From contig NZ_LMBX01000031.1 of the NCBI RefSeq assembly GCF_001439605.1, positions 1 through 55,504 of the forward strand: 55,504 nt of DNA, read 5' to 3'. How positions within the stretch are numbered: position 1 is the first letter of the stretch; every line of letters starts with the position of its first letter. Made by a program: the position numbers and the translations under genes. The notes beneath the pieces were generated by a model, which saw only the letters and a program-made list of their open reading frames with translations, had not been told where the DNA came from and searched no databases. Shown here piece after piece: positions 41,814 to 50,411 of the stretch. The DNA is from Cytobacillus praedii (GTDB taxonomy: Bacteria; Bacillota; Bacilli; Bacillales; Cytobacillaceae).

Positions 41814-42192
41814 AGTGACATTTCAGGTACGTGTAACCGATATGACTAAAGGAGAATCGTGGTATCGAACATTATTAGGCCGAGAGCCTGATTTTGTGCC
41901 ACATGAGGGTTTTGCAGAGTGGGAGCTTATTCCAAGATGCTGGCTCCAGGTGGCAGAAGGAATTCCAGCCACAAGCAGCGGTCCTCTTAGACTGGGTGTT
42001 GTGAATATTGAAGATGAGCGTGAGCGATTAGTGCAAGAATTAAATATAGATCACTTTAAGATATATGAAAGGCCCGAAGTTCCAGTAAAATGGGCAACAT
42101 TTTCGGACCCCTGGGGAAATCATATTGGGATGTTTGAGTATTTGAATAAAGCAGAGAAGGATAGAAAGATGAATGAGGTATTAGGAATCTGA
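41794..42192 (+). CDS. Second VOC-superfamily protein
   Basis: 132 residues. MIQLIYEVTFQVRVTDMTKG starts the first half, and VKWATFSDPWGNHIGMFEYL closes the second. GGAG directly abuts the ATG at 41794, so the true start may lie a few codons later. Overlap with the SRPBCC gene indicates one operon of AraC, VOC, SRPBCC and VOC genes. Confidence 0.8.
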   Translation: MIQLIYEVTFQVRVTDMTKGESWYRTLLGREPDFVPHEGFAEWELIPRCWLQVAEGIPATSSGPLRLGVVNIEDERERLVQELNIDHFKIYERPEVPVKWATFSDPWGNHIGMFEYLNKAEKDRKMNEVLGI

Positions 42193-42280
42193 TCAGTACT
42201 TACTTCTCTCTCATTGCTGAGCTTCCTCTTTTATTGTCTGGACTTATACTAGAGCTTCAGGCTCGTTCCGGTTTTCAGCC

Positions 42281-42319
42281 AAAAAAAAATTGCAGAGAAG
42301 TTGGTCTTCTCTGCAATTT
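42281..42319 (-). terminator. Terminator of the DUF4062 unit
   Basis: AAATTGCAGAGAAG (42287-42300) pairs perfectly with CTTCTCTGCAATTT (42306-42319). The minus strand goes on into TTTTTTTTT. It may also stop plus-strand transcription from the VOC operon. Confidence 0.9.
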
Positions 42320-42530
42320 ATGCATTTCTAAACATTCTCGTTGGACGAGGCATGATTTTATCTGATTCTTTCAAGACTTTATTTAATGTATCAATGTTGT
42401 GGGCTACGGAATCACTGAAGCTGCGCGGGCCTAAAATTTTCCCTTTATTTTTCTGGATGACTTTTCCTGCCGGGGAACGTCTAGAAACAATGGTGCCAGA
42501 GCTTTGATAACTTACTCGTTCTTTGCTCAT
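42318..42530 (-). CDS. Small basic hypothetical protein, 70 residues
   Basis: I do not recognise the family. Sequence features: MSKERVSYQSSGTIVSRRSP, a GKVIQKNKGKILGPRSFS stretch, and MPRPTRMFRNA at the end. It is strongly basic and has no membrane segment. It is credible as a gene because AGGAGGG precedes the ATG, its ATG overlaps the stop of the DUF4062-like gene (ATGA), and a terminator follows. It is therefore co-translated with that gene, perhaps as partner or antidote (inference). Confidence 0.72.
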   Translation of the reverse strand: MSKERVSYQSSGTIVSRRSPAGKVIQKNKGKILGPRSFSDSVAHNIDTLNKVLKESDKIMPRPTRMFRNA

Positions 42531-43762
42531 TTTGTCCCTCCTATCAGCATAATCAAAAATTGAAAGAAATAGCCACTTTCGTTTATTATAGCATATTCAA
42601 TCTCATCTGAATATGCGCGAACTTGTTCTTTAGACCACCAATCAATGAACGTAAAATGGAGGCAAAGCACATATTCACCTATTGGTTCGGTGATATAGAG
42701 GGTCTGTTTTTCTTCCAAAAAGGCAATTAGCCGTTCTTGATTATTATATGCTTCTACAACAAATACATCCTCCGATTCGGTCAAATCGAAAAAGTCAGGT
42801 GCTGTAATTTCACCAAATTCAGCCATTCTCTTTAAACAAGTTCCATCGTATTTATAAAGGGATGCTGCTAAGCATTCAGAAACGGTATTCACATGGATAG
42901 GGTTTGTTTCAGGTGTCTGCATGATCGCCTTTGGTTCATCAAGAAATAGTAAACCGCTTTTTAAAAAGTTCGACCATTCTCTTTTTGTATTTTGCACGAT
43001 AGAATTTCTTTTATCCAGCATAATTAGTGTGTAATCTGCATAATTTAACAAGAAAGATGCTTGTCCTTTAAGCTCTTCCAATTGATCTCTTTCTTCGATG
43101 AGACCAACTACGGATCTAAGTGACGTGCTAAGCATCGCTGAAATCGTGCTTGCTTCTTTTTCAGAACGGGAGATATTAAAATCATAAAGCCATTTTCCAT
43201 TTGAATAAATATCATACAGAAACGCCCATACAAACGGATCAGCAATTTCAAGCAGGCTTTTCGCTATTCCATCTTGCTTTAATTGATCCTGCATCCAGTC
43301 TTTTAACGGATCAAAAGGAGACCCTGGCAGCCTGTGATGGTCCCTTAAATAAATATCATATAAATTCTTAAATTCCTTCTGTAAAAGCTTAAAGTTATTT
43401 TTGATCTCTGGCGATACAAAAACAAGGATATGCTTTTTCTCCAGCAGCGCAGCTTTATATTCAAGATAGGTCGGTGTTACATTTCCACGTAACAGCCTCC
43501 TGCTCGCTCCTGATTTCTTATGAATCAGCAAAACAAACACGTCGCTGGACTTGACGACGTCCTGACACTGTTTTAATGTATCCTTTTCCCAAGTACCAAA
43601 ATCTCCATCTTCGAAAATGGGTACTTCATGCCCACTTTCTTCAAGATGCTTTTTGATTAGCTTCCTTGGACCTTTAAGATCCTCCTCATAAGCGGAACTA
43701 ATAAAAATTCTTGTCTTATTGATCAGCGGAAACTCCCCCTTCCCCCTAATGCTCTTACCCAT
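42527..43762 (-). CDS. DUF4062/TIR-like domain protein
   Basis: 411 residues, cytosolic. The N-terminal domain (about 15-150) matches the DUF4062 type: TRIFISSAYEEDLKGPRKLI, SGHEVPIFEDGDFGTWEKDT, SSDVFVLLIHKKSGASRR and TPTYLEYKAALLEKKHILVF. This fold is related to TIR-like sensors often joined to effector domains in stress and defence proteins. The C-terminal 260 residues are not recognised. TATAAT at 43763-43768 abuts the ATG, so the message may begin inside the listed frame. GGGGGAG six bases before a CTG at 43726 is a possible alternative start. It forms a two-gene unit with the 70-residue protein. Confidence 0.7.
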   Translation of the reverse strand: MGKSIRGKGEFPLINKTRIFISSAYEEDLKGPRKLIKKHLEESGHEVPIFEDGDFGTWEKDTLKQCQDVVKSSDVFVLLIHKKSGASRRLLRGNVTPTYLEYKAALLEKKHILVFVSPEIKNNFKLLQKEFKNLYDIYLRDHHRLPGSPFDPLKDWMQDQLKQDGIAKSLLEIADPFVWAFLYDIYSNGKWLYDFNISRSEKEASTISAMLSTSLRSVVGLIEERDQLEELKGQASFLLNYADYTLIMLDKRNSIVQNTKREWSNFLKSGLLFLDEPKAIMQTPETNPIHVNTVSECLAASLYKYDGTCLKRMAEFGEITAPDFFDLTESEDVFVVEAYNNQERLIAFLEEKQTLYITEPIGEYVLCLHFTFIDWWSKEQVRAYSDEIEYAIINESGYFFQFLIMLIGGTK

Positions 43763-43813
43763 ATTATACCATTATTGAAACAAGCAGATACCTAATAGAC
43801 AGAAAATTTAATT

Positions 43814-44668
43814 TTATAGCCTTTCCTTTAAAAATCTACATACTTCTTCAAATGATTCAGCAACAACAGGATCGCTCATATTCTCATCAAATGAGTGCTT
43901 GCCATTTTTAATTGTAATCAGCTTATTTGTGATACCTGCCTTGTTAAGGGCCTCGCTCATGAATACGGACTGTTCAAAAGGAACATCCTCATCGGCATCG
44001 CCATGCAACAGGAGCGTCGGCGGATAGCTTTCATCCACCTTCTTCAATGGACAAAAAGGATCAAGCGTCCCTTCGTTCTTGTCGGTTAAATAGTCGATCC
44101 ACTTTCCTTGCTGACGGCAATATAAATAGATGCCGAAGCGGCGTTCAATTGGTCCCTCAGATATGGGATGCTTCTGAACGAGCTGTTGCACAAGAACCTC
44201 AGGAACAGCCGTCATTTTTGAAAAATAAGGACTAGACTTTCGATACCAATCCCCAGTAATATCTCCATACCCATAAAAAGAAACAATCACTTTCGGCCGG
44301 ACTTGTAAAGTACCGGAAAGCAATGCGAGATAGCCCCCAGCTGAACTTCCAATTACCGCAATCCGTTCAGGATCAAAATTGAACTGATGTACGCCTTGTT
44401 CTTTTAACCACAAAAGAGCATCTTCTATATCTTCTTTAATCTCAGCAAGCTTGGATTCAGGCGCTAGCCGGTAATCAATCGTGCATACGTTATAGCCTGC
44501 CTGTAAATAAAGATCTATTTGTTCCTTTTTCATATCCGTTCTTGATCCAAAGATTAAGCCTCCGCCATGAATATAAACAATAAGTGGCGCATGCTTCTCC
44601 TCAATGGAATAAAAATCCCCTTTGATGCTGCAGCCGTCTGCTTCTTTATATATAAAGGTTGTCTTCAT
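43814..44668 (-). CDS. Alpha/beta hydrolase (esterase/lipase-like)
   Basis: 284 residues with the hormone-sensitive-lipase type layout. Oxyanion motif YIHGGGLIFGSR (about 32-43), nucleophile elbow GSSAGGYLAL with the catalytic Ser near residue 109, Asp in LLHGDADEDVPFEQS, and His in NGKHSFDEN. No signal peptide, so cytosolic. AGGAAGGA precedes the ATG. Transcribed alone. It would hydrolyse a small ester or amide; substrate unknown. Confidence 0.88.
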   Translation of the reverse strand: MKTTFIYKEADGCSIKGDFYSIEEKHAPLIVYIHGGGLIFGSRTDMKKEQIDLYLQAGYNVCTIDYRLAPESKLAEIKEDIEDALLWLKEQGVHQFNFDPERIAVIGSSAGGYLALLSGTLQVRPKVIVSFYGYGDITGDWYRKSSPYFSKMTAVPEVLVQQLVQKHPISEGPIERRFGIYLYCRQQGKWIDYLTDKNEGTLDPFCPLKKVDESYPPTLLLHGDADEDVPFEQSVFMSEALNKAGITNKLITIKNGKHSFDENMSDPVVAESFEEVCRFLKERL

Positions 44669-44747
44669 TATGTATCCTTCCTTTCATATGCTTGTTACCG
44701 ATTAAAATTATAGTACATCGGTGCCAGAAACAAATGAATGGCGTGAA

Positions 44748-44814
44748 TCTTTAATGTTTTTGCAATGTAAACCCTTTCAATTTTATTCGATTGTTATGCC
44801 CGATTTTCTATAAT
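44748..44814 (+). promoter_or_regulatory. Conserved promoter element upstream of fdrA
   Basis: TTTTTGCAATGTAAACCC and TTTCAATTTTATTCGATTG, then TATAAT at 44809-44814 (TTCGAT 17 bases upstream as a poor -35). The same element occurs at 54005-54068 before the transporter gene. A poor -35 below a conserved upstream box fits an activator-dependent promoter. The downstream part of the leader holds a 131-bp repeat, so the gap 44669-45118 has no gene. Confidence 0.7.
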
Positions 44815-44910
44815 GCAACTGAGGTTAAGTTATTCTTTATCCATTTACCTAAGGCTCTTATGAAAAATATGGTTGTTATTTCAGCAGTTGTCTGACTGAA
44901 AACTGCTTTC

Positions 44911-45041
44911 GTTGACTGGAGCGAGAGGTGCGAGACTCCTGCGGGAGGAGTGGGACAGATGAGACCCCGCAGGAGCGACTGCGACGAGGAGGCTCATCGC
45001 CCACCCCGCGGAAAGCGAGCAGCCTGCAGCGGAAGTCAACC
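44911..45041 (+). repeat. Dispersed 131-bp intergenic repeat, copy 2
   Basis: Plus-strand copy of the element at 3968-4099. It begins GTTGACTGGAGCGAGAGG, contains GGTGCGAGACTCCTGCGGGA, GATGAGACCCCGCAGGAGCG and CCACCCCGCGGAAAGCGAGC, and ends GGAAGTCAAC. It lies inside the fdrA leader, downstream of the promoter. Confidence 0.87.
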
Positions 45042-45118
45042 TCTGCTCACTATATTTTAATAGCCTTTCGCATCCACATTAGTCAAACGCATCAAAAATA
45101 ATACCGAGGTGATAACAA

Positions 45119-46867
45119 GTGATTTATACAATTGTAAAAAAGAACTCGTATCAAGACTCTATCAATCTAATGCTATTAACCAATTCAATCTCTACGATTG
45201 AAGGCGTCAACAAGGCACAAATCATGATGGGAACACCAGCAAACAAAGATATCTTTAAAACAGCTGGCTTGTATTCAGACGAGCTGGAAACAGCGGAATC
45301 CAATGATATGGCCATTGTGGTTGATACTGACGATGAGAATAAAATGAGTGAGGTACTCGAAAAGGTTGAGCAATACTTGAAAGACCAATCCATTAGTAAT
45401 AAAGGAAATGATTTTGAAACGGTCCGTACATGGGATCGGGCAAAAAAGGCATTGCCTGATGCAACATTGGCTTTAATTTCTGTTCCTGGTCAATATGCGG
45501 CTGATGAAGCTGAGAAAGCATTGGACCTAGGCTTGCATACATTCATTTTCAGTGACAACATGCCAATCGAAGATGAAGTGAGACTGAAGAAAAAAGCTCA
45601 TGAAAAAGGATTGCTTGTCATGGGGCCAGATTGTGGAACAGGGATACTGGATGGCGTTCCCATTGCATTTGCGAACGTTGTTAAAAAGGGCCGCATCGGA
45701 ATTGTTGGTGCTTCTGGAACAGGAATTCAAGAAGTTACAGCAATTATTGACCGTCTTGGCGAAGGAGTTAGCCATGCAATTGGTACGGGTGGCCGTGACC
45801 TGAAGGAACCCGTTGGTGCAATCACAATGATGGACGGCATCCGCGCATTAGAAAATCATCAGCAAACAGAAATCATTGTTGTTATTTCTAAGCCGCCAGC
45901 GAAGGAAGTACGCAATGAAGTTGTAGATTTGCTTCATAGCGTTTCAAAGCCTGTCGTTACGATTTTCTTAGGAGAAAAGCCAACTCAGCATGAAGGAAAT
46001 GTATACCAGGCATACACGCTTGAAGAAACAGCCCGCATTGCTGTTGATCTAGCAAAAGGAAATGAAATCAAAGCTGATTATAATCAAGGCAATTATGAAG
46101 TGGCAAATAAAGACTTAAAACCAAACCAAAGAACAATTAAAGGACTATTCTCTGGCGGAACATTAGCTTCAGAAGCAGCCGTATTAATTTCTGATGCATT
46201 AGGATTAGGATCTGCCATTACAAACGAAGATGGTTATGTCTTAAAGAAGGACGGCCACATCGTTGTGGACCTTGGTGATGACAAATATACACAAGGAAAG
46301 CCGCATCCAATGATCGACCCTGAGACGAGAGCAAGATTTATTGATGAGGCTGGTGCTGACGAACAAACAGCGGTTATCCTTCTTGATTTCGTACTAGGCT
46401 ATGGCTCACACGATGATATGGCGAGTGCCCTATTGCCATCGATTCAAAAAGCAGTTTCTCACGCGCATAATGAAGGCCGTACATTGCATGTAGTTGCTTC
46501 TGTTTGTGGAACAGAAACAGATCCGCAAGATTACCAAGCTCAAAAGAAAAAGCTTGCTGAAGCTGGCATCATCGTGAAGGACAGCAATAACGAAGCGGTA
46601 AGAACAGCTCTAGCAATCGTTGGCTTGAAGGTAAATGATGTACAGAAAGCCCATGTAGATGCAAAAGCACCTTCGAAGACATTCGACTTAAGCGTGTCTC
46701 AAGAAATGGCAGCATTATTGAACAATAAACCAAGTGTGATCAATGTAGGCTTAAAGAGCTTTACAGATTCCATCACAGCATATGGCGGCCGTGTTGTTCA
46801 GTTTGACTGGAGACCGATTGCTGGCGGAAACGAAAGAATGAGAAAAATCTTAGCCTTATTAAAATAA
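45119..46867 (+). CDS. fdrA: FdrA family protein (AllF-type, oxamate carbamoyltransferase subunit)
   Basis: 582 residues. Start GTG after GAGGTGA. The protein consists of acyl-CoA-synthetase-like (succinyl-CoA synthetase alpha-type) domains: GRIGIVGASGTGIQEVTAII and GTGGRDLKEPVGAITMMDGI about 195-240, then a second unit with KGLFSGGTLASEAAVLISDA and GKPHPMIDPETRARFIDEAG. E. coli FdrA (renamed AllF) forms oxamate carbamoyltransferase together with the DUF1116 and DUF2877 proteins, all encoded next in this window. The reaction splits oxalurate and phosphate into oxamate and carbamoyl phosphate. Paralogues may use other carbamoylated acids, so the substrate is inferred. Confidence 0.88.
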   Translation: MIYTIVKKNSYQDSINLMLLTNSISTIEGVNKAQIMMGTPANKDIFKTAGLYSDELETAESNDMAIVVDTDDENKMSEVLEKVEQYLKDQSISNKGNDFETVRTWDRAKKALPDATLALISVPGQYAADEAEKALDLGLHTFIFSDNMPIEDEVRLKKKAHEKGLLVMGPDCGTGILDGVPIAFANVVKKGRIGIVGASGTGIQEVTAIIDRLGEGVSHAIGTGGRDLKEPVGAITMMDGIRALENHQQTEIIVVISKPPAKEVRNEVVDLLHSVSKPVVTIFLGEKPTQHEGNVYQAYTLEETARIAVDLAKGNEIKADYNQGNYEVANKDLKPNQRTIKGLFSGGTLASEAAVLISDALGLGSAITNEDGYVLKKDGHIVVDLGDDKYTQGKPHPMIDPETRARFIDEAGADEQTAVILLDFVLGYGSHDDMASALLPSIQKAVSHAHNEGRTLHVVASVCGTETDPQDYQAQKKKLAEAGIIVKDSNNEAVRTALAIVGLKVNDVQKAHVDAKAPSKTFDLSVSQEMAALLNNKPSVINVGLKSFTDSITAYGGRVVQFDWRPIAGGNERMRKILALLK

Positions 46868-46889
46868 AAGCTCTGTAATTATTCATTGT

Positions 46890-47105
46890 TGATTTTCGTG
46901 TTTGTATGAAAATTCATAAGCGGAGAATTTCCGGCTATTTATAGAGACGAAGCTTAAGAAGCAAATATAAGCGGAGATATTCCGATTAACAGCTCAAATT
47001 TAGGTGAAATCCAAAGATTTGGATACGATAACCGGAAAAACTCCCTTTATTTTAAAAAAACTATAGGTATTTCACAATTTAACCGGAATATTTCCGTTTA
47101 TTTCT
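46890..47105. repeat. Degenerate AT-rich dyad repeats (GCGGA...TCCG)
   Basis: Four imperfect inverted elements: GCGGAGAATTTCCGGC near 46920, GCGGAGATATTCCG near 46971, AACCGGAAAAACTCCC near 47030, and AACCGGAATATTTCCGTT near 47080. They fill the 323-bp gap between fdrA and the DUF1116 gene. No gene, and no clear terminator, so both genes can share a transcript. Confidence 0.6.
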
Positions 47106-47190
47106 CAAACACCACAAAATCAACATTCAGTTATAACAGAGCCAATGAAAAAGTTTATCTAACCTATCAATTATTCGAGGAGGATTTCAC

Positions 47191-48456
47191 ATGAAATACA
47201 ATTCAATGGATGAGGCAAACAGAGCGGTAATTGAAAAGATTTCTGGATCAGCGCCATTCCTTGTGGATGTTGTTCCAGCTAAGGATAAAATCAAAGAATT
47301 AAATGAAGGAAAAGTACTTTTGCATGCTGGACCACCTATTAAATGGGAAGATATGACGGGTCCAATGCAGGGTTCATGTATTGGGGCTGCCCTTTTTGAA
47401 GGCTGGGCTACTACGGAGGAAGAAGCAAAGCAAATGCTTGAAAATGGCGAAGTAACATTTATTCCTTGCCATCATGTGAATGCAGTTGGTCCAATGGGCG
47501 GAATCACTTCTGCAAATATGCCTGTATTTGTAGTAGAAAACCGTTCAGAAGGAAACGAAGCATACTGCATCATGAACGAAGGAATTGGAAAAGTACTTCG
47601 TTTCGGAGCTTACTCTGAAGAAGTAATCAATCGCTTAAAGTGGCAGAAAAATGTATTAGGTCCAACCCTTTCAAAAGCATTAAAGCTAACAGATAATGGC
47701 CTAAATTTAAATGTAATGATTGCTAAAGCAATCACTATGGGAGATGAGTTCCACCAGCGAAATATCGCAGCATCCCTCATCTTCCTTAAAGAAATCAGCC
47801 CATATATTGTGCAAGTAGAAGATTTAAAGGATACCGACTTAAAGGATGTTATTAAGTTCCTAGCTGATACGGATCAATTCTTCTTAAATATTGCCATGGC
47901 AACAAGTAAAGCTGTCTTAGACGGTGCAAGAAAAATTGAAGAAGGTACCGTTGTTACAGCAATGTGCCGTAACGGGAAGGACTTTGGCATTCGTATTAGC
48001 GGAATGGGCGATGAATGGTTTACTGCTCCAGTTAATACGCCACAAGGACTGTTTTTCACTGGCTATTCTCAAGATGATGCAAACCCAGATATTGGGGACA
48101 GTGCGATTACCGAAACATTTGGTGTCGGCGGGATGGCAATGATTGCAGCTCCTGGTGTAACACGCTTCGTTGGTGCGGGCGGCTTCAATGATGCACTTAC
48201 AACAAGCAACGATATGATGGAAATTTGTATCGATCAAAACAGCAACTTTACGATTCCAACTTGGGATTTCCAAGGTGCTTGTCTCGGAATTGATGCGCGT
48301 AAAGTGGTTGAAACAGGTATTGAGCCTGTTATTAATACAGGAATTGCTCATAAACAAGCAGGTGTTGGACAGGTTGGTGCAGGAACGGTTCGTGCACCGA
48401 AGGAATGCTTCGAGAAAGCACTTGAAGCATATGCGGTCAAATTAGGCCTCATCTAA
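47191..48456 (+). CDS. allG: DUF1116 protein (AllG-type, oxamate carbamoyltransferase subunit)
   Basis: 421 residues, cytosolic. It begins MKYNSMDEANRAVIEKISGS and has LLHAGPPIKWEDMTGPMQGS, HHVNAVGPMGGITSANMPVF and VNTPQGLFFTGYSQDDANPD, which are recognisable DUF1116 (YlbE) segments. In E. coli the YlbE/AllG protein is one of three proteins needed for oxamate carbamoyltransferase activity. The GAGGAGG site precedes the ATG. The gene stands between fdrA and the DUF2877 gene, the same order as in E. coli fdrA-ylbE-ylbF. Confidence 0.88.
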   Translation: MKYNSMDEANRAVIEKISGSAPFLVDVVPAKDKIKELNEGKVLLHAGPPIKWEDMTGPMQGSCIGAALFEGWATTEEEAKQMLENGEVTFIPCHHVNAVGPMGGITSANMPVFVVENRSEGNEAYCIMNEGIGKVLRFGAYSEEVINRLKWQKNVLGPTLSKALKLTDNGLNLNVMIAKAITMGDEFHQRNIAASLIFLKEISPYIVQVEDLKDTDLKDVIKFLADTDQFFLNIAMATSKAVLDGARKIEEGTVVTAMCRNGKDFGIRISGMGDEWFTAPVNTPQGLFFTGYSQDDANPDIGDSAITETFGVGGMAMIAAPGVTRFVGAGGFNDALTTSNDMMEICIDQNSNFTIPTWDFQGACLGIDARKVVETGIEPVINTGIAHKQAGVGQVGAGTVRAPKECFEKALEAYAVKLGLI

Positions 48457-48463
48457 TGAGCCG

Positions 48464-49369
48464 ATGCTAAAAACCCAAACAATGTATGCAGAGGAATATG
48501 AACGTAATATTCCTCTCTTCCTTATAGAAAACCCAATTGGATCTGTTCATAGCTTATTTCAAAATGGACTGAACATTCGGATGGGCGGGCGTTTGTTTTT
48601 TATCGGTACAGATAAAAATGGGAAGCTTCCCTTTGGCATTCACCTTCAAAAGGATGCTATTCAGAGACTGCTTTCTTCTATTCAGGCACCAGCTGCTGTC
48701 CATTGGGATAATGATTCCAAGGAGCTAATCTTTGAAGATAGCAATATACGAGTTAACTTCCAAAAAGGCACACCCTTCTCGAACATTGTTCCATTTACGA
48801 AGAATGATAGATCCACTCAATACTTAGATACATTCATAAAAGCCCTTGCTATTGAAGGGGAACAAACAGGATTAGATCTTGATATTGAACAATTTCTTCT
48901 AGAATACCTTCGTTTGCAAAAAGAAAAATACGCTGCTTCTGCAAATGAAGTTTACCGTTTAATGGATGCGCTCTCTTCCCATGATTCATCTGAAGTAGAT
49001 AGAGTTTTACGCTATTTTTTAGGCAGAGGACGAGGCTTGACTCCTTCAGGGGATGACCATCTCGTTGGTTTACTAGCTATTCATACAATTTCCGGGATCT
49101 GCAGCCCTCTTTTCCTGCAAACGATTCAGGACATTCTGCTGAATGAATCTGTCACTACTGATATCGGAAGAGAATATCTGCTTTACGCATTAAAAGGAGA
49201 GTTCAGCTCTACAATTGTAAATATCTTAAATTGCTTAGCTGAAAAGGATAGGCAGGAAGAAGCAGAAAAGCATGTATTACATTTACTTACCGTTGGTCAT
49301 AGCTCCGGTATAGATACAGCATTCGGGCTATTAATCGGATTATTAACAATGAAAAATTGGAGGAAATAA
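48464..49369 (+). CDS. allH: DUF2877 protein (AllH-type, oxamate carbamoyltransferase subunit)
   Basis: 301 residues. Family marks: NIRMGGRLFFIGTDKNGKLP, the conserved GRGRGLTPSGDDHLVGLLAI near residues 188-207, and GHSSGIDTAFGLLIGL at the end. It matches E. coli YlbF/AllH. The start at 48464 has no good ribosome site and lies 7 bp after the DUF1116 gene, so coupled translation is likely. ATG at codon 7 is an alternative. The protein is required along with the AllF- and AllG-type proteins for activity in E. coli. Confidence 0.87.
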   Translation: MLKTQTMYAEEYERNIPLFLIENPIGSVHSLFQNGLNIRMGGRLFFIGTDKNGKLPFGIHLQKDAIQRLLSSIQAPAAVHWDNDSKELIFEDSNIRVNFQKGTPFSNIVPFTKNDRSTQYLDTFIKALAIEGEQTGLDLDIEQFLLEYLRLQKEKYAASANEVYRLMDALSSHDSSEVDRVLRYFLGRGRGLTPSGDDHLVGLLAIHTISGICSPLFLQTIQDILLNESVTTDIGREYLLYALKGEFSSTIVNILNCLAEKDRQEEAEKHVLHLLTVGHSSGIDTAFGLLIGLLTMKNWRK

Positions 49370-49372
49370 AAG

Positions 49373-50311
49373 ATGGCAGAAAAAGTAGTCATTGCTCTAG
49401 GCGGGAACGCAATCTTACAGCCGAAGCAAGAAGCAACCTATGAAAATCAATTAGAAAATGTGCGTAAAAGCAGTGAGATCATTGCCCGTATCGTGAAAAA
49501 TGGCCATAATGTCATTGTTACACACGGAAATGGTCCTCAAGTAGGCAATATTCTGCGCCAAAATGAAGAAGCAAAGGACATCGTTCCTCCGTTCCCATTA
49601 GATGTGTGCAGTGCAGAATCTCAAGGGTTCATCGGCTATATGATGGATCAAACATTGAAAAACGAATTACACAAGCTCGGCTTAAATCATTCTGTTGTCA
49701 GCATGCTGACACAAACAGAAGTATCAGCTGATGATCCAGCTTTCCAAGATCCTTCCAAACCAATCGGCGTCTTTTTCGCGGAAGAAGAAGCAAAGCAATT
49801 AGCTGAGGAAAAGAACTGGATCGTGAAAGAAGATGCAGGACGCGGATGGAGACGTGTCGTTCCTTCTCCAATGCCAAAATCGATACTAGGCTCTGAAACA
49901 ATTAAACAATTAACGGATGCCAATACAATCGTTATTTCCGCTGGCGGTGGCGGTATCCCAGTCGTAAAGAACGCGGATGGAGCACTCACTGGAATTGAGG
50001 CCGTAATTGATAAGGACCGCAGTGCCTTTAAACTAGCTGAAGAAGTACAGGCAGATGCTTTCATGATTTTAACAGACGTGCAAAATGTGTATGTAAACTA
50101 CGGCAAGCCTGACCAAAAGGCACTAACACATGTAACGCTTGATGAAGCAAAGCAATATGTGGAAGAAGGGCAATTCTCTGCCGGAAGCATGGGGCCAAAA
50201 ATGGAAGCTGCCATTAAATTTGCTGAGCAAGGCGGAAGAGCCATCATTTGTTCACTAGACCAAGCAGACCTTGCTATGGAAGGAAAAGCAGGCACGCAAA
50301 TTACAAAATAA
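49373..50311 (+). CDS. arcC: Carbamate kinase
   Basis: 312 residues, normal family length. It begins MAEKVVIALGGNAILQPKQE and has THGNGPQVGNILRQNEEAKD, SPMPKSILGSETIKQL, SAGGGGIPVVKNADG and AGSMGPKMEAAIKFAE, all carbamate kinase signatures. It makes ATP from carbamoyl phosphate and ADP, releasing carbamate (ammonia and CO2). GGAGGAAATAAAAG precedes the ATG. In E. coli the last gene of the equivalent cluster (ybcF/allK) does the same, so this unit yields ATP and nitrogen from the carbamoyl group. No arginine deiminase genes are present. Confidence 0.95.
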   Translation: MAEKVVIALGGNAILQPKQEATYENQLENVRKSSEIIARIVKNGHNVIVTHGNGPQVGNILRQNEEAKDIVPPFPLDVCSAESQGFIGYMMDQTLKNELHKLGLNHSVVSMLTQTEVSADDPAFQDPSKPIGVFFAEEEAKQLAEEKNWIVKEDAGRGWRRVVPSPMPKSILGSETIKQLTDANTIVISAGGGGIPVVKNADGALTGIEAVIDKDRSAFKLAEEVQADAFMILTDVQNVYVNYGKPDQKALTHVTLDEAKQYVEEGQFSAGSMGPKMEAAIKFAEQGGRAIICSLDQADLAMEGKAGTQITK

Positions 50312-50330
50312 TTAAAAAATATTATATAAT

Positions 50331-50384
50331 ATGGTATCTGTTCATGCTAAATTTTTTATAAAGCTAGCGCAGATACCATTTTTC
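50331..50384 (+). terminator. Terminator between carbamate kinase and the sensor kinase
   Basis: ATGGTATCTG (50331-50340) pairs perfectly with CAGATACCAT (50370-50379), with GCTA/TAGC inside and TTTTTCTC after it. It ends 28 bp before the kinase start codon, so readthrough or a nearby promoter must supply the kinase. Confidence 0.75.
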
Positions 50385-50411
50385 TCATTTGATTTAGAGA
50401 GGAGGCCAATC

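Noticed and set aside
47917..48357. Antisense open frame of 146 codons inside the DUF1116 gene
   Set aside because: The plus-strand frame has clear family motifs; the antisense translation is Cys/His-rich noise typical of shadows.
49373..50311. Arginine deiminase pathway
   Set aside because: Carbamate kinase is present but no arcA, arcB or arcD; the neighbours are fdrA-type genes.
50331..50411. N-terminal extension of the sensor kinase
   Set aside because: The extension is encoded by the stem and loop of a terminator; the ATG at 50412 has a near-perfect ribosome site and starts directly before the first membrane segment.
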